The translations under genes and the position numbers were made by a program. Positions 47,225-57,822 of a stretch of DNA of 64,000 bases are shown here, piece after piece. The DNA is from Clostridia bacterium (GTDB taxonomy: Bacteria; Bacillota; Clostridia; Oscillospirales; RGIG577). The stretch lies in contig JAFQZS010000027.1 of NCBI GenBank assembly GCA_017405765.1, forward strand, positions 1 to 64,000, written 5' to 3'. The notes under the pieces were generated by a model. It had not been told where the DNA came from. It did no database searches and saw only the letters and a program-made list of their open reading frames with translations. The first letter of the stretch is position 1. Every line of letters begins with the position of its first letter.

Positions 47225-47253
47225 ATTATACCGCGCTTTTTTCGCATTTTCAA
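47225..47253 (-). promoter_or_regulatory. Promoter of the candidate CreR
   Basis: On the minus strand TTGAAA (47253-47248), 17 bp, TATAAT (47230-47225): near consensus, so constitutive expression is likely. +1 is expected at about 47218. Confidence 0.8.
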
Positions 47254-47345
47254 CACCACATATCTGGCCAAATCAAAATCCCTTATGATCCGTTTCATTC
47301 AGCGATCCGCGTTTCTCACACGGCGGTCAAAACTCCCTCGCCGCG

Positions 47346-47374
47346 TTGACTTCTCTGGCGCTAAACGGTATAAT
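47346..47374 (+). promoter_or_regulatory. Promoter of the LRR surface protein gene
   Basis: TTGACT (47346-47351), 17 bp, TATAAT (47369-47374); 62 bp before the start codon. Confidence 0.8.
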
Positions 47375-47436
47375 TTTCTTGATAGGTCGTCTTTGGCCGA
47401 ACAATTAAAAAGGCAAAGAAAAGGGACGTGACTGCG

Positions 47437-49116
47437 ATGAAAAAGCTGATAAAATTATTGGGCGCCGTCTGTTTTATTGCCGCGCTGAGTGCGGCGATCA
47501 CGGCGTCGGCATCTGCCGCGGACTTGATCGACAGCGGCTTTTGCAGCTGGGATTACGAAACCGGAGAGTGGACGACGGACGTTTCATGGTCGCTGTCTTA
47601 TGACGGCGTGCTGACAATAAGCGGCTCGGGCGATGTGCGCGGTTATATGGATCCGGGCACATGGCCGTGGGACGCATACCATAAGGATATAAGATCGGTA
47701 GTAATAAAGCAGGGCGTAAAGAGCATAGGAGTTATATTTATGGAGCCGGAGGGAGAAGATTATTACACGGGCCTTACGTCGGTCTCGCTCCCCGCGTCGC
47801 TTGACTACGATATAGCGGATGAGGCAAGCGCCGGCTTTCGCCCGTTTCGGGGCTGCCCCAATCTGAAAGAGATAAGCATAAATCCCATGAACAGAGACTT
47901 CGCCTCTGTGGACGGCGTTGTATACGACAAGGGAAAAACCTCGCTCTATCTGTGCCCGGCGGGAAAGGAGAGCGTAAGTATTCCCGCAACGGTTAAGTCC
48001 ATTCATTTTTATGCGTTTGAGGGCAACGATCACCTTACCAGCCTAACCATACCCGACAGTGTGGAGACCATATACGGCCGGGCGTTCAAGGACTGCACCG
48101 CCCTTGAGAGCATAAAGATAGGAAAAGGACTTAAAACGTTCTACAATTCGCCTTTTGAGAATATGCCGAGTCTTAAAAGCATCGCAGTTGATGAGGGGAA
48201 CACGAAGTTTTCCTCGCTCGACAACGTGATATACAATAAGGACAAAACGGCTGTTATATATTGCCCCGAGACAATAACGACCCTCAGACTGCCCGCGACG
48301 CTCACACAGGAGCCGTCGATCGATAATACGAATATAGAACGCTTTGAGATAGACGAGGCAAACGAGACGTTTTCTGTCGCCGACGGCATCGTTTACAGCA
48401 AGGACATGAAAAAGATAGTGCGCTGTCCCGTTAAAAGAAAGGGCGAGGTCGCGATACCTAAGGGGGTAACGGAGATAGGCGAGAGCTGCTTTTCGGAGTG
48501 CGGCGAGATTACTGCCGTTCTGATCCCGGACAGCGTAAATGAGATAGGCTATTCGGCCTTTGAGAACATGAGCGCGCTTGAGAGCATAGTGATACCCGAC
48601 GGGATAACGAAGATAGGCGGCTGGTTCGGAAGATGCACAAGCCTTAAGACGATAACCGTTCCGGCAAGCGTTTCGCAGTTCGGGTATGCCGCGTTCATGT
48701 GGTGCGACAGCCTGACGGACGTTTATTTTTTGGGAGACGCCGAGGCGTGGGAGGCGCTTACGGAGGATCTTAGCCCGAGCGCAGACGCGAATCTTTTGAA
48801 CGCCCGCGTTCACTTTGCGGCGGACGAGATAAGGGATACGCCCGTAGGAAATATAAAGCTTGAAAAAACAGACGCCGGAAGCTGCGTGACCCTGACCGTT
48901 GATTTCTATAACGGAAGCGCCGCGGCCAAGGCCTGCGTAGCCCTATATGACGAAAGCGGCCGCATGACGGATGCGGCGCTCGTGACGCTGCCGCAAAACG
49001 GCGCCGTGACAAAGACCGTAAAAAGCGCGTCGGACGTGCGCGAGGCGAAGGTGTTCGTTCTGGACGGCGCGTTTCTGCCGCTTTATGAACATTCCGAAGC
49101 CGCCCTGACCGACTGA
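47437..49116 (+). CDS. Secreted BspA-like leucine-rich-repeat protein
   Basis: 559 residues with signal peptide (KKLIKLLGAVCFIAALSAAI). Multiple LRR_5/BspA units (LTSLTIPDSVETIYGRAFKD, ALESIVIPDGITKIGG, LKTITVPASVSQFGYAAF) span about 85-445. A C-terminal beta domain of about 90 residues (SCVTLTVDFYNGSAAAKACV) resembles Ig-like modules seen in Clostridia surface proteins. No SLH or LPxTG anchor, so it may be released or held non-covalently. Stand-alone gene divergent from the cas operon. Confidence 0.88.
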   Translation: MKKLIKLLGAVCFIAALSAAITASASAADLIDSGFCSWDYETGEWTTDVSWSLSYDGVLTISGSGDVRGYMDPGTWPWDAYHKDIRSVVIKQGVKSIGVIFMEPEGEDYYTGLTSVSLPASLDYDIADEASAGFRPFRGCPNLKEISINPMNRDFASVDGVVYDKGKTSLYLCPAGKESVSIPATVKSIHFYAFEGNDHLTSLTIPDSVETIYGRAFKDCTALESIKIGKGLKTFYNSPFENMPSLKSIAVDEGNTKFSSLDNVIYNKDKTAVIYCPETITTLRLPATLTQEPSIDNTNIERFEIDEANETFSVADGIVYSKDMKKIVRCPVKRKGEVAIPKGVTEIGESCFSECGEITAVLIPDSVNEIGYSAFENMSALESIVIPDGITKIGGWFGRCTSLKTITVPASVSQFGYAAFMWCDSLTDVYFLGDAEAWEALTEDLSPSADANLLNARVHFAADEIRDTPVGNIKLEKTDAGSCVTLTVDFYNGSAAAKACVALYDESGRMTDAALVTLPQNGAVTKTVKSASDVREAKVFVLDGAFLPLYEHSEAALTD

Positions 49117-49150
49117 CAAAGCCGCATCGAGAGTCAAAAATTATAACGGA

Positions 49151-49187
49151 GAGCCGTTTATCCGCGCCGGTAAGCGGCTCTTTTTAT
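49151..49187 (+). terminator. Terminator after the LRR gene
   Basis: GAGCCGTTTA pairs with TAAGCGGCTC (one G-T), then TTTTTATG. Confidence 0.7.
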
Positions 49188-49313
49188 GATTTTGGAGTAT
49201 GCGGACGAACATGTTTTTTGTCGCCCGTCAAATCAAGATCCTGCATAATTCGAGAAAACTTACAGATACTACACTTGAAACGTCGGTTTTAAAATGTATT
49301 ATTGGAGGAAAAT

Positions 49314-49856
49314 ATGAAGGCAACGGGTATCGTAAGACGGATAGACGACTTAGGCCGCATCGTTATACCAAAGGAGATAAGGCGCACGCTTCGCATACGC
49401 GAGGGCGATCCGCTTGAAATATTCACCGAAAAGGACGGCGAAGTAATATTTAAAAAATACTCGCCGATAGGCGAGCTTGCGCCGTATGCGCTTGAATACG
49501 CCGAAACGCTTGCAAGGTTTCTTAACTGCGCATGCGCCGTGTGCGACCGCGACAACATCGTGGCGGCGGCGGGTCCGGCGAAGCGGGATATTATAGACCG
49601 CCGCGTCTCCGGCGCGCTTGAGGAGTTTATGAGCCAGAACAGAACGTACAGGCGGGAGCGCACGGATGAGAGACTGCCGGTATGCGACGCGTCGGATAAA
49701 TACTGCGTCGCCGCAGCCGCGCCCATATGCACCATGGGCGACGTGATAGGCGCAGTCCTTATGATCGCGTCGGACGACAAGGAAACGCCCGACGATACGG
49801 ATCACAAGGTGATCTGCGCGGCTGCGGGCTTTATTTCGAGGCATATGGAGAGTTAG
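49314..49856 (+). CDS. spoVT: SpoVT-type AbrB/GAF transcription regulator
   Basis: 180 residues. N-terminal AbrB/MazE swapped-hairpin domain (ATGIVRRIDDLGRIVIPKEI, RRTLRIREGDPLEIF) and a C-terminal GAF-like domain (LARFLNCACAVCDRDNIVAA). Matches SpoVT, a forespore regulator in endospore formers. ATG 49314 follows TTGGAGG. Indicates a lineage with sporulation ancestry; other spore genes are not in the window. Confidence 0.88.
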   Translation: MKATGIVRRIDDLGRIVIPKEIRRTLRIREGDPLEIFTEKDGEVIFKKYSPIGELAPYALEYAETLARFLNCACAVCDRDNIVAAAGPAKRDIIDRRVSGALEEFMSQNRTYRRERTDERLPVCDASDKYCVAAAAPICTMGDVIGAVLMIASDDKETPDDTDHKVICAAAGFISRHMES

Positions 49857-49951
49857 ACGGTAAAAATATTCGTTTTATGCATAAAAAGACGCTAAAAAGG
49901 CTTGCAATTTGGTTTTTTGTGTGTTAAAATGCCAATAAAGATAGTAGTAGT

Positions 49952-49985
49952 CAAAGAGTGGGTCGTTCCCGCTCTTTGTTTTTGT
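49952..49985 (+). terminator. Hairpin before the rimP-nusA operon
   Basis: CAAAGAG-GGG pairs with CCC-CTCTTTG, followed by TTTTTG. Either terminates spoVT transcription or acts as an attenuator in the rimP-nusA leader, as it lies 26 bp before rimP. Confidence 0.6.
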
Positions 49986-50010
49986 AACAGAAATTTTCGG
50001 ACGGTGCAGC

Positions 50011-50487
50011 TTGAAGAAAGATCAAGGTAAAAAAAATATAGCAAAAACAGTTGAAGCGTGGGCTTCGCCTATTGCAGAGTCTTTGGGGCTTTATGTGTGG
50101 GATGCGGAGTTTAAAAAGGAAGGCGCGGATTGGTTTTTGCGCGTATATATCGATTCAAACGAGCGAGGCATATCTACGGACGACTGTGAGGCCGTGAGCC
50201 GTGCGCTTGAAGAGATACTTGACCGCGAGGACCCGATAGAACAGGCGTATTTCCTTGAAATATCCTCTCCCGGTATAGAGCGTGTGCTTTCGCGTCCCGG
50301 GCATTTTATGAAATATATCGGACACGACGTAAGCGTAAAGCTTTATTCCCCGATAAACGGCCGAAAGGCGTTTACGGGCACGCTCCTTTCGTATGACGAC
50401 GGCACGGTCACGGTCCGTGCAGGCGACGAGGAGATAAGCTTTGACGTTTCAAAGGCGGCCCAGATAAAGCTTGACATAATATTCTAA
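50011..50487 (+). CDS. rimP: Ribosome maturation factor RimP
   Basis: 158 residues, TTG start. RimP signature regions: DAEFKKEGADWFLRVYID, DDCEAVSRALEEILD, FLEISSPGIERVLSRPGHF. Supports 30S subunit assembly. First gene of the conserved rimP-nusA-rnpM-ylxQ-infB operon. Confidence 0.93.
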   Translation: MKKDQGKKNIAKTVEAWASPIAESLGLYVWDAEFKKEGADWFLRVYIDSNERGISTDDCEAVSRALEEILDREDPIEQAYFLEISSPGIERVLSRPGHFMKYIGHDVSVKLYSPINGRKAFTGTLLSYDDGTVTVRAGDEEISFDVSKAAQIKLDIIF

Positions 50488-50510
50488 GTAAAAGATCACG
50501 GGGGAAAATC

Positions 50511-51575
50511 ATGAACAGCGAGTTTTTTGACGCCTTAGACATGCTTGAAAAAGAAAAAGGCATAAAAAAATCTTATATGCTTGAAAAGGTACATGCCGCG
50601 CTTACGAGCGCATTTAAAAGAGACTTCGGCTCGGATAACGTAGTAATAGTTTTGGACGATGAGAAAAAGGAAGTCAAAATGTACGCCTCTAAGGAGGTAG
50701 TGGAGGAAGTGGAAAACCCGTCCACACAGATAAGCGTGGAGGATGCGCAGCTCATCGCCAAAAAATACGGCGTGGGCGACACGGTGCAGATAGAGATAAA
50801 ACCGAAGAATTTCGGCCGCATCGCCACCGGCGCGGCAAAGCAGGTAATAATTCAGGGCATACGCGAGGCGGAGAGAAGCATGGTGTACGACCAGTTCGCG
50901 AACAACGAGCATCAGGTGCTTACCGCCGTAGTAAATAAGATAGATCCGAAAAACGGCAACGCCACCATAGAGCTTAAAAAGACGGAAACGCTTCTTTTAA
51001 AGTCGGAGCAGATACCGGGAGAGGTATTGCGGGAAAATCAGCGCATAAAGGTATATGTGATAGAAGTTAAGCGCGCAGCAAAGGGCCCCGTCGTTGCAGT
51101 TTCGCGCACGCATCCCGGCCTTGTAAAGCATCTTTTCGAGCTTGAGGTGCCCGAGATATACGACGGTACCGTGGAGATAAAGAGCGTTTCGCGCGAGGCG
51201 GGCAGCCGCACTAAGATAGCCGTGCTTTCGCACGATGAAAACGTGGACCCGATAGGCACCTGCGTGGGACCGAAGGGAACGAGAGTGGCGAATATAGTTG
51301 ACGAACTGGGCGGCGAAAAAATAGATATAATAAAGTATTCCGACAATACAGACGAGTATATTGCAAGCGCGCTTGCTCCGGCGAAGGTGCTCTCCGTAGG
51401 CGTGGACGCCGAAGCGAAAAGCTGTCAGGTAATAGTACCGGACGACCAGCTGAGCCTTGCAATAGGCAAGGAGGGACAGAACGCCCGCCTTGCGGCTAAG
51501 CTTACCGGATGGAAGATAGATATAAAACCTTTGAGCGCTATAAGAGAAAAGTATAAAGATGAGCTTAACTTTTAA
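50511..51575 (+). CDS. nusA: Transcription termination/antitermination factor NusA
   Basis: 354 residues. N-terminal domain ([20 protein letters not shown]), S1 domain, and two KH domains with [20 protein letters not shown] and [20 protein letters not shown]. Lacks the C-terminal acidic repeats of E. coli, as in Firmicutes. Binds RNA polymerase to regulate pausing and termination. Confidence 0.95.
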   Translation: MNSEFFDALDMLEKEKGIKKSYMLEKVHAALTSAFKRDFGSDNVVIVLDDEKKEVKMYASKEVVEEVENPSTQISVEDAQLIAKKYGVGDTVQIEIKPKNFGRIATGAAKQVIIQGIREAERSMVYDQFANNEHQVLTAVVNKIDPKNGNATIELKKTETLLLKSEQIPGEVLRENQRIKVYVIEVKRAAKGPVVAVSRTHPGLVKHLFELEVPEIYDGTVEIKSVSREAGSRTKIAVLSHDENVDPIGTCVGPKGTRVANIVDELGGEKIDIIKYSDNTDEYIASALAPAKVLSVGVDAEAKSCQVIVPDDQLSLAIGKEGQNARLAAKLTGWKIDIKPLSAIREKYKDELNF

Positions 51576-51593
51576 GCTTTGAAGGAAAAATAT

Positions 51594-51860
51594 ATGAAGA
51601 CGAAAAAAATCCCGCTTCGCATGTGTCTCGGCTGCGGCGAAATGAAGCCGAAGCGCGAGCTTATCCGCGTCGTTAAGAATAAGGACGGCGAGCTGTTTTT
51701 GGACCTCACCGGCAAACAGAACGGACGCGGCGCCTATATATGTAAGAACGCCGAATGTTTTGCAAAAGCAAAAAAGGCGCGCCGCTTTGAGCATAAGCTC
51801 GAAGCCGCAATACCCGAAGAGGTATACGAGCGCTTGCAGCGCGAGCTTTCGCAGGAATAA
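51594..51860 (+). CDS. rnpM: RnpM/YlxR-family RNA-binding protein (DUF448)
   Basis: 88 residues. YlxR motifs RMCLGCGEMKPKRELIRVV and GRGAYICKNAECF. Family members in Gram-positives modulate RNase P. ATG 51594 is behind GAAGGA; an upstream in-frame TTG at 51579 is less likely. Lies between nusA and ylxQ, the standard order. Confidence 0.9.
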   Translation: MKTKKIPLRMCLGCGEMKPKRELIRVVKNKDGELFLDLTGKQNGRGAYICKNAECFAKAKKARRFEHKLEAAIPEEVYERLQRELSQE

Positions 51861-51874
51861 AAAGGAGACCTGCC

Positions 51875-52225
51875 ATGAGCGATAAACTGATTGGATTTAT
51901 ATCGATCGGCATGAAAGCGGGCGCATATACGTTGGGCAGCGATATGACGGAGCGCGCCGCGCGCGCGGGAAAGGTGCACCTCATTCTTTTATCCTGCGAC
52001 GCATCGGCAAATACAAAAAAGCTTGTTTACAATGTTGCAAAGACAAAAAATATAGAAGTGATAGAGCATTACGACATGGATACGTTGGGCGGCGCCTGCG
52101 GAAAGCCGCAGCTTTCCGTGATCGGAGTAAAAAACAAGGGGATAGCCCGACAGATCATTTTATTGTACGCAAAAACTGTTAAAGGGGGGACGCTTGATGA
52201 CAGATCAGAAATACCGAGTTCATGA
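51875..52225 (+). CDS. ylxQ: L7Ae/YlxQ-type ribosomal protein
   Basis: 116 residues of the L7Ae/L30e/YbxF fold ([34 protein letters not shown]). K-turn RNA-binding family. Its 3' end overlaps the infB start by 29 nt, implying translational coupling. Confidence 0.85.
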   Translation: MSDKLIGFISIGMKAGAYTLGSDMTERAARAGKVHLILLSCDASANTKKLVYNVAKTKNIEVIEHYDMDTLGGACGKPQLSVIGVKNKGIARQIILLYAKTVKGGTLDDRSEIPSS

Positions 52226-54554
52226 GGTAGGCAAGGATTTTAATGTTTCAAGCAAGGAAATAATGACTCTTTTAGAGTCCTTCGGGAGGCCGGTAAAAAA
52301 TCATATGACGGCGCTGTCTGAAGACGACTTGAACCTTATTTTCGATTATTATACTCAGAAGAAGAAGGTGGAGAGTCTGGACGCATATTTTGCCTCCTTC
52401 CGCGATAAGAGCGCGGAAGAATCTGTGCAGACGCCGAAAAAGGACGCGCCCGAAGAGACTAAAAAGGACAAGGGCGACAAAAAAAGCGCGCCCGAAGAGA
52501 CTAAAAAGCCCAAGGCGCCTTCAAAGGAGACCCCCGAACAAAAGGAGCAGGCTCCCCAGCAGCAAAAGCCTGCGGGGCGCTTTGAAAAGCGTTATATAGA
52601 CACAAAGGGCGCCGACGTTAATTTGGGCAAGTTCGACGAGCGCCTTGAGAATCTCGCACCCGAGCGCGCAAAATCGTTCAACCCCGGAAAACAGAAAATA
52701 AAGAAGGGCGGACAGATGGGTCGCGGCAAGAAGCCTCAGCGCTTCGACCGCGCAGCCGAGGAAGAAAAGCAGAGACGCATAAAGGCGATGGAGGCAAAAA
52801 AGCAGCCGCTTAAGGTAACTATACCCGAAGAGATATCTGTAGGCGAGCTTGCGCAGCGTCTTAAAATCTCGAACGCCGAGATAGTAAAGAAGCTTATGAT
52901 GCTCGGCATCATGGCGTCGGTATCTCAGGTAATAGATTACGATACGGCGGCGCTTGTATCGGAGGATCCGGGCGCGATAGTTGAAAAGGAAGTTGTCGTT
53001 TCGATAGAGGAGCGCCTTTTTGACGATTCGGAGGATCCGCCGGAGAGCCTTGTTCCCAGAAGCCCCGTAGTAGTCGTTATGGGTCACGTTGACCACGGCA
53101 AGACTTCGCTTCTCGACGCGATAAGACATTCTAACGTAACGGACACCGAGGCGGGCGGTATAACGCAGCACATAGGCGCTTACAGAGTTGAGATAAACGG
53201 ACAAAAGATCACCTTCCTTGACACACCGGGACATGAGGCGTTCACTGCCATGCGTCAGCGCGGCGCACAGGTCACCGATATAGCCATACTCGTAGTTGCC
53301 GCCGACGACGGCATAATGCCTCAGACGATAGAGGCCATAAACCATGCGAAGGCTGCCGGTGTAAATATAATAGTTGCCATAAATAAGATCGATAAAGAGG
53401 GCGCGGATCCGGAAAGAATAAAACAGGAGCTCACCGAATACGACCTTCTCCCCGAGGAATGGGGCGGAGATACGATATGCGTTCCCGTTTCGGCAAAAAA
53501 GCGCGAAGGTATCGATACGCTTCTTGAGATGGTGCTTTTAGTTGCGGAGATGAAGGAGCTTAAAGCTAATCCGAACCGCAACGCAAAGGGTACCGTCATA
53601 GAAGCGAAGCTCGACCGCGGACGCGGCCCCGTTGCGACGGTCATCATTCAGAACGGTACGCTCAAGCTGGGCGATGTTGTTATCGCGGGCACTGCGGTAG
53701 GCCGTGTGCGCGCAATGGTGGACGAGAACGGCCGGAAGGTACAGAGCGCAGGCCCCAGCGTGCCCGTTGAGATAGTCGGCTTTTCCGATGTTCCTACGGG
53801 CGGCGACGAGTTCTACGGCGTAAATGACGAAAAGATGGCGCGCGAGCTTGTTGAGCAGCGAAAGGAAGCGCAAAAACAGGAGACGTTCAAGTCTGTGCCG
53901 AGAGTCACGCTCGACGATTTGTTCAATCAGGTAAAGCAGGGCGAGGTAAAGGACTTAAATCTTATAATAAAGGCAGACGTTCAGGGCTCTGTGGAGGCCG
54001 TGAAACAGTCGCTTGAAAAGATATCTAACGACGAAGTGCGCGTGCGCTGCATACACGGCGCGGTAGGCGCGATAAACGAATCGGACGTAATGCTTGCATC
54101 CGTATCGAACGCTATAATAGTCGGCTTCAACGTGCGTCCCGACGCCGGTGCGAGAGCTTCGGCCGAGGCGCAGGGAGTAGACATACGTCTTTACCGCGTA
54201 ATATATACGGCGATAGAAGAGATAGAGGCCGCAATGAAGGGCATGCTTGCCCCCGAATACAAGGAAGTAGTACTCGGTACCGCCGAGGTGCGTCAGGTGT
54301 TCAAGATAACCGGCGCGGGCACCGTAGCCGGCTGTTATGTTCAGAGCGGCAAAATAGTAAGAAACGCGCAGTCGCGCATAATACGCGACGGCATAGTCGT
54401 ACACGAGGGCGAGCTCGGCTCCTTAAAGCGATTTAAAGACGACGCAAAGGAGGTCTCCGAGGGCTTCGAGTGCGGCATAACGATAGAACGCTTCAACGAT
54501 ATAAAGGAAGGCGACGTTATAGAAGCCTACGTTATGGAAGAGATAGAGCGCTGA
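52197..54554 (+). CDS. infB: Translation initiation factor IF-2
   Basis: 785 residues. N-terminal IF2_N ([19 protein letters not shown]), a lysine/glutamate-rich linker, a second IF2_N, then the GTPase: [39 protein letters not shown] and PVSAKKREG. Domains II-IV follow. ATG 52197 is preferred over the adjacent TTG (52194), behind a GGGGGG site inside ylxQ. Confidence 0.96.
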   Translation: MTDQKYRVHEVGKDFNVSSKEIMTLLESFGRPVKNHMTALSEDDLNLIFDYYTQKKKVESLDAYFASFRDKSAEESVQTPKKDAPEETKKDKGDKKSAPEETKKPKAPSKETPEQKEQAPQQQKPAGRFEKRYIDTKGADVNLGKFDERLENLAPERAKSFNPGKQKIKKGGQMGRGKKPQRFDRAAEEEKQRRIKAMEAKKQPLKVTIPEEISVGELAQRLKISNAEIVKKLMMLGIMASVSQVIDYDTAALVSEDPGAIVEKEVVVSIEERLFDDSEDPPESLVPRSPVVVVMGHVDHGKTSLLDAIRHSNVTDTEAGGITQHIGAYRVEINGQKITFLDTPGHEAFTAMRQRGAQVTDIAILVVAADDGIMPQTIEAINHAKAAGVNIIVAINKIDKEGADPERIKQELTEYDLLPEEWGGDTICVPVSAKKREGIDTLLEMVLLVAEMKELKANPNRNAKGTVIEAKLDRGRGPVATVIIQNGTLKLGDVVIAGTAVGRVRAMVDENGRKVQSAGPSVPVEIVGFSDVPTGGDEFYGVNDEKMARELVEQRKEAQKQETFKSVPRVTLDDLFNQVKQGEVKDLNLIIKADVQGSVEAVKQSLEKISNDEVRVRCIHGAVGAINESDVMLASVSNAIIVGFNVRPDAGARASAEAQGVDIRLYRVIYTAIEEIEAAMKGMLAPEYKEVVLGTAEVRQVFKITGAGTVAGCYVQSGKIVRNAQSRIIRDGIVVHEGELGSLKRFKDDAKEVSEGFECGITIERFNDIKEGDVIEAYVMEEIER

Positions 54555-54575
54555 CAGAGCGCCAAGGAGAAAAAC

Positions 54576-54944
54576 ATGGCAAGACATCGCACCGACCGCA
54601 TAAACGAAGAGGTAAAGCGCGAGCTTTCCGCTATACTGCGCGAGCTTCGCGACCCGCGCATACCGGAGCTTCTCAGCGTAACTTCGGTCGAGGTTACGCC
54701 GGATCTCAAATTCTGTAAGGCATATATAAGCCTTTTCGGACGCGAGGATGTAAAAACAATAATGAAAGCTTTGAATAATTCGGCGGGATACGTAAGGCGC
54801 GAGCTCGGCGCGCGCGTAAAACTCAGGAACGTGCCTCAGATCTCGTTCGTGTTTGACGATTCGATAGAGCACGGCTCGAAGCTTTTAAGCCTTATAAATT
54901 CGCTTGAAATACCCGAAGAGGAGCAGGGCGAGAACGAAGAATGA
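54576..54944 (+). CDS. rbfA: Ribosome-binding factor A
   Basis: 122 residues. KH-type RbfA fold: RTDRINEEVKRELSAILREL, DPRIPELLSVTSVEVTPDLK and KLRNVPQISFVFDDSIEHG. Cold-shock/30S maturation factor. Overlaps the next gene by 4 nt. Confidence 0.94.
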   Translation: MARHRTDRINEEVKRELSAILRELRDPRIPELLSVTSVEVTPDLKFCKAYISLFGREDVKTIMKALNNSAGYVRRELGARVKLRNVPQISFVFDDSIEHGSKLLSLINSLEIPEEEQGENEE

Positions 54945-55903
54945 AAGTAACTTTTGATACCGTATGCGAGTTTTTACGCTCAAACGACAATTTTATAATA
55001 CTGACCCACCGTGCGCCCGACGGCGATACGCTGGGCTCTGCATACGCGCTCGAGCGTGTGCTCAGAAAGACGGGCAAGACGGCATATGTGAAAAACTGCG
55101 ACCCCGTGCCGAAGAAATATATGTTTCTTTCACAAGGCGCCGCCGATTTGCCCGAAGGCTTTGCGCCCGGCTTTATAATAGCCGTAGATGTGGCGGAAAA
55201 CGCCATGCTTGGCGCGCTTGCGCCCGTATATGAGGGCAAGGTCGATCTTTGCATAGATCACCACATATCAAATTCCGATTATGCTCGCAGCACATATGTC
55301 GACGCAGACGCGGCGGCAACAGCCGAAATAATATTTGGGCTTTTAAAGGCGCTTAATGTATCGCTGGATACGGAGATCGCAAAGCTCATCTATACTGCTA
55401 TAGTTACGGATACGGGCAGCTTCAAGTTTTCCAATACGACGCCGCATACCCTTATGACGGCTGCCGAGCTTATCTCTATGGATTTTGATTTCAACGCCAT
55501 ACAAAGAGAGCTTTTCGACCTTAAAACATTTGAAAGGCTTGAGCTTGAAAAGCTCGTTTTGTCTACACTGAAGCTTTATGAAGGCGGAAGCGTAGCTGTG
55601 ATACATGTTACCGACGAGATGCTCATAAAAAGCGGCACGACTTCGGAGGATATGGACGGGCTTGCTCAGATACCGCGCAACATAGAGGGCGTGCGCGTAG
55701 GAATAACGATGAAGCAAAGCGGTGAGAACGGCTGGCGCGTAAGTATGCGCTCAAGCGATGTGAACGTGTCCGAAGTATGCAAATGCCACGGCGGCGGCGG
55801 TCATCCCCGCGCGGCAGGCTGTGAAGTGGATGGCGGGCTTTCGGAGGCGAGAGAGTCGATACTTTCCACGATACGCCGCTTTATGCAAAAAAAAGACGCA
55901 TGA
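54941..55903 (+). CDS. nrnA: DHH/DHHA1 phosphoesterase (NrnA-like)
   Basis: 320 residues. DHH motif set: ILTHRAPDGDTLGSAYAL, IIAVDVAENAM, CIDHHISNSDYA, and TAIVTDTGSFKFSNT; C-terminal DHHA1 with CHGGGGHPRAAGCEV. Degrades nanoRNAs, cyclic dinucleotide linear products and pAp. Positioned between rbfA and truB as in many Firmicutes; both junctions overlap. Confidence 0.92.
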   Translation: MKVTFDTVCEFLRSNDNFIILTHRAPDGDTLGSAYALERVLRKTGKTAYVKNCDPVPKKYMFLSQGAADLPEGFAPGFIIAVDVAENAMLGALAPVYEGKVDLCIDHHISNSDYARSTYVDADAAATAEIIFGLLKALNVSLDTEIAKLIYTAIVTDTGSFKFSNTTPHTLMTAAELISMDFDFNAIQRELFDLKTFERLELEKLVLSTLKLYEGGSVAVIHVTDEMLIKSGTTSEDMDGLAQIPRNIEGVRVGITMKQSGENGWRVSMRSSDVNVSEVCKCHGGGGHPRAAGCEVDGGLSEARESILSTIRRFMQKKDA

Positions 55904-56772
55904 CAGATTACGTTTTAAATATAAACAAGCCCGAGGGCTTTACGTCGCACGACGTTGTGGCAAAGCTGCGCGGAATTCTTAAAACAAGGCGCATAGGCCA
56001 CTGCGGCACGCTTGACCCGATGGCGACAGGAGTGCTTCCCATATGCGTGGGAAAAGCCACAAAAGCGTCGGACTTTATTATGGGCTTTGATAAGGAGTAT
56101 ATCGCTTCGGTGCGATTCGGATTTACTTCCGATACGCAGGACATAACGGGCGAGGTAAGAAAAACGGGAGCTTCGCTCCCTTCGCGCAGCGAGGTGGAGG
56201 CGGCGCTTTTAAAATTCACGGGCGAGCTTTTACAGACGCCGCCCATGTATTCGGCAATAAAGATAGGCGGACAGAAGCTTTATACGCTTGCCCGGCGCGG
56301 CATTGAAGTTGAACGAAAAACGCGCGCCGTAACGATAAAATATATCGACATTTTATCGGCGCACGAAGAAAAAGGAGAATATATCCTTAAAATAGGCTGC
56401 TCAAAGGGTACGTACATACGCACTCTCTGTCATGACATAGGAGAGTATATCGGCGCGGGCGCGCTTATATTCGCGCTTGAGCGCACAAGAACGGGAAAGT
56501 TTACGTTGGAGCGGTCCGTAACGCTTGACGATGTGGAAGCGGGCGATTATTTAAAGGGCGCATACGCTCTGTCGGAGATCTTTTCCGATTATCCCGCGGT
56601 CTTTGCAGACGAGGCGTGCGCGCGTCTTATAAAGAACGGCGTCAGACTGTCTGCCGAGAGACTTTCGGCGTGCGAGGGCGAAACGTATGCCGTATATGAA
56701 CAAAACAACGAACTGATATGCATCTCGCATGTTGAGGACGGCATACTAAAAATGATAAGAGGTTTCTATTAA
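55900..56772 (+). CDS. truB: tRNA pseudouridine-55 synthase
   Basis: 290 residues. NINKPEGFTSHDVVAKLRGI, catalytic Asp in GHCGTLDPMATGVLPI, YSAIKIGGQKLYTLARRGIE. Makes Psi55 in the T-loop of tRNAs. Overlaps nrnA by 4 nt. Confidence 0.95.
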   Translation: MTDYVLNINKPEGFTSHDVVAKLRGILKTRRIGHCGTLDPMATGVLPICVGKATKASDFIMGFDKEYIASVRFGFTSDTQDITGEVRKTGASLPSRSEVEAALLKFTGELLQTPPMYSAIKIGGQKLYTLARRGIEVERKTRAVTIKYIDILSAHEEKGEYILKIGCSKGTYIRTLCHDIGEYIGAGALIFALERTRTGKFTLERSVTLDDVEAGDYLKGAYALSEIFSDYPAVFADEACARLIKNGVRLSAERLSACEGETYAVYEQNNELICISHVEDGILKMIRGFY

Positions 56773-56800
56773 CCGATTTACCGTAAGGAGTGCATCGGCT

Positions 56801-57736
56801 TTGGTGGTTTTCAATTCAGATATAAAAAGACTGCCCGAGGAATACCGAGGCGGCACCGCCGCTTTGGGATTTTTTGACGGCGTTCACATAGGACATGCGT
56901 GTCTTATACGAACGGCTATGGACAAGGCAAAACAAAAGGGCAAAGCGGCTATGGTATATACGTTTGATATTTCTCCGAAGAATTTCGGCGGCAAGTCTGT
57001 CGTGTCGGAGATAACGCCGCTTGAAATAAAAACCGAGGTGTTGTCCGATACAGGGCTTCAGGCAGTATATATAGACAGCTTCAGCGAACAATTAAGAGGC
57101 ATGTCAGGAGAGGACTTTGTACGCGAGGTGCTGCATGAAAAGCTGGGCGTTTCTCATGTGGTGGTCGGCTTTAATTACCGTTTTGGACGTAAGGCCGCCT
57201 GCGGCGGAGACGAATTAAGAGAATACTGCTCGCGTTTCGGCATAGGCGTAAGTCAGCTTCCGCCGCTTTTTGCCAAGGACAATACGCCCGTATCAAGCAC
57301 GCTCATACGTTCTATTATTAAAGAGGGCGATATGGAAACGACGGCAAAGCTTTTGGGCAGGCCGTTTTTCATAAAGAGCCGCGTGGTACACGGTCAGCAG
57401 ATAGGCAGCGCGATGAAGATAAAGACGATAAATCAGGAGTTCTCGCAAAATACGATAATTCCGGCGACAGGCGTGTATATAACGCGCGCCGTTATTGGAG
57501 AACACGAGTATAAGTCTATAACGAACGTAGGAACGCGCCCCACCGTAAATTCGGGCAGCGACGTGCGCGCGGAGACGCATATACTTGATTTTGACGCCGA
57601 TATCTACGGGAAAGAAGTTCGCGTGGAGTTTTTAAAGTATATACGGGAGGAGAAAAAGTTCGAGTCTTTAGATGCGCTCAAAGCGCAGATATTGAAAGAT
57701 ACGAATGCGGCGCTTGATTATTTTAAAAAAGACTGA
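56801..57736 (+). CDS. ribF: Bifunctional riboflavin kinase/FAD synthetase
   Basis: 311 residues, TTG start after AAGGAG. FAD synthetase part: [42 protein letters not shown]. Riboflavin kinase part from about 180 with [27 protein letters not shown], and [20 protein letters not shown]. Last gene of the long operon, followed by a terminator. Confidence 0.94.
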   Translation: MVVFNSDIKRLPEEYRGGTAALGFFDGVHIGHACLIRTAMDKAKQKGKAAMVYTFDISPKNFGGKSVVSEITPLEIKTEVLSDTGLQAVYIDSFSEQLRGMSGEDFVREVLHEKLGVSHVVVGFNYRFGRKAACGGDELREYCSRFGIGVSQLPPLFAKDNTPVSSTLIRSIIKEGDMETTAKLLGRPFFIKSRVVHGQQIGSAMKIKTINQEFSQNTIIPATGVYITRAVIGEHEYKSITNVGTRPTVNSGSDVRAETHILDFDADIYGKEVRVEFLKYIREEKKFESLDALKAQILKDTNAALDYFKKD

Positions 57737-57756
57737 CGGAAACATATAGACGATAT

Positions 57757-57788
57757 CCCCGCCGTTTTTATCGCGGCGGGGCTTTTTT
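57757..57788 (+). terminator. Terminator after ribF
   Basis: CCCCGCCG pairs with CGGCGGGG, then CTTTTTTG. Confidence 0.85.
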
Positions 57789-57822
57789 GAAGCCTGAAAA
57801 CAGATGTGAAGGAGTGACGACG

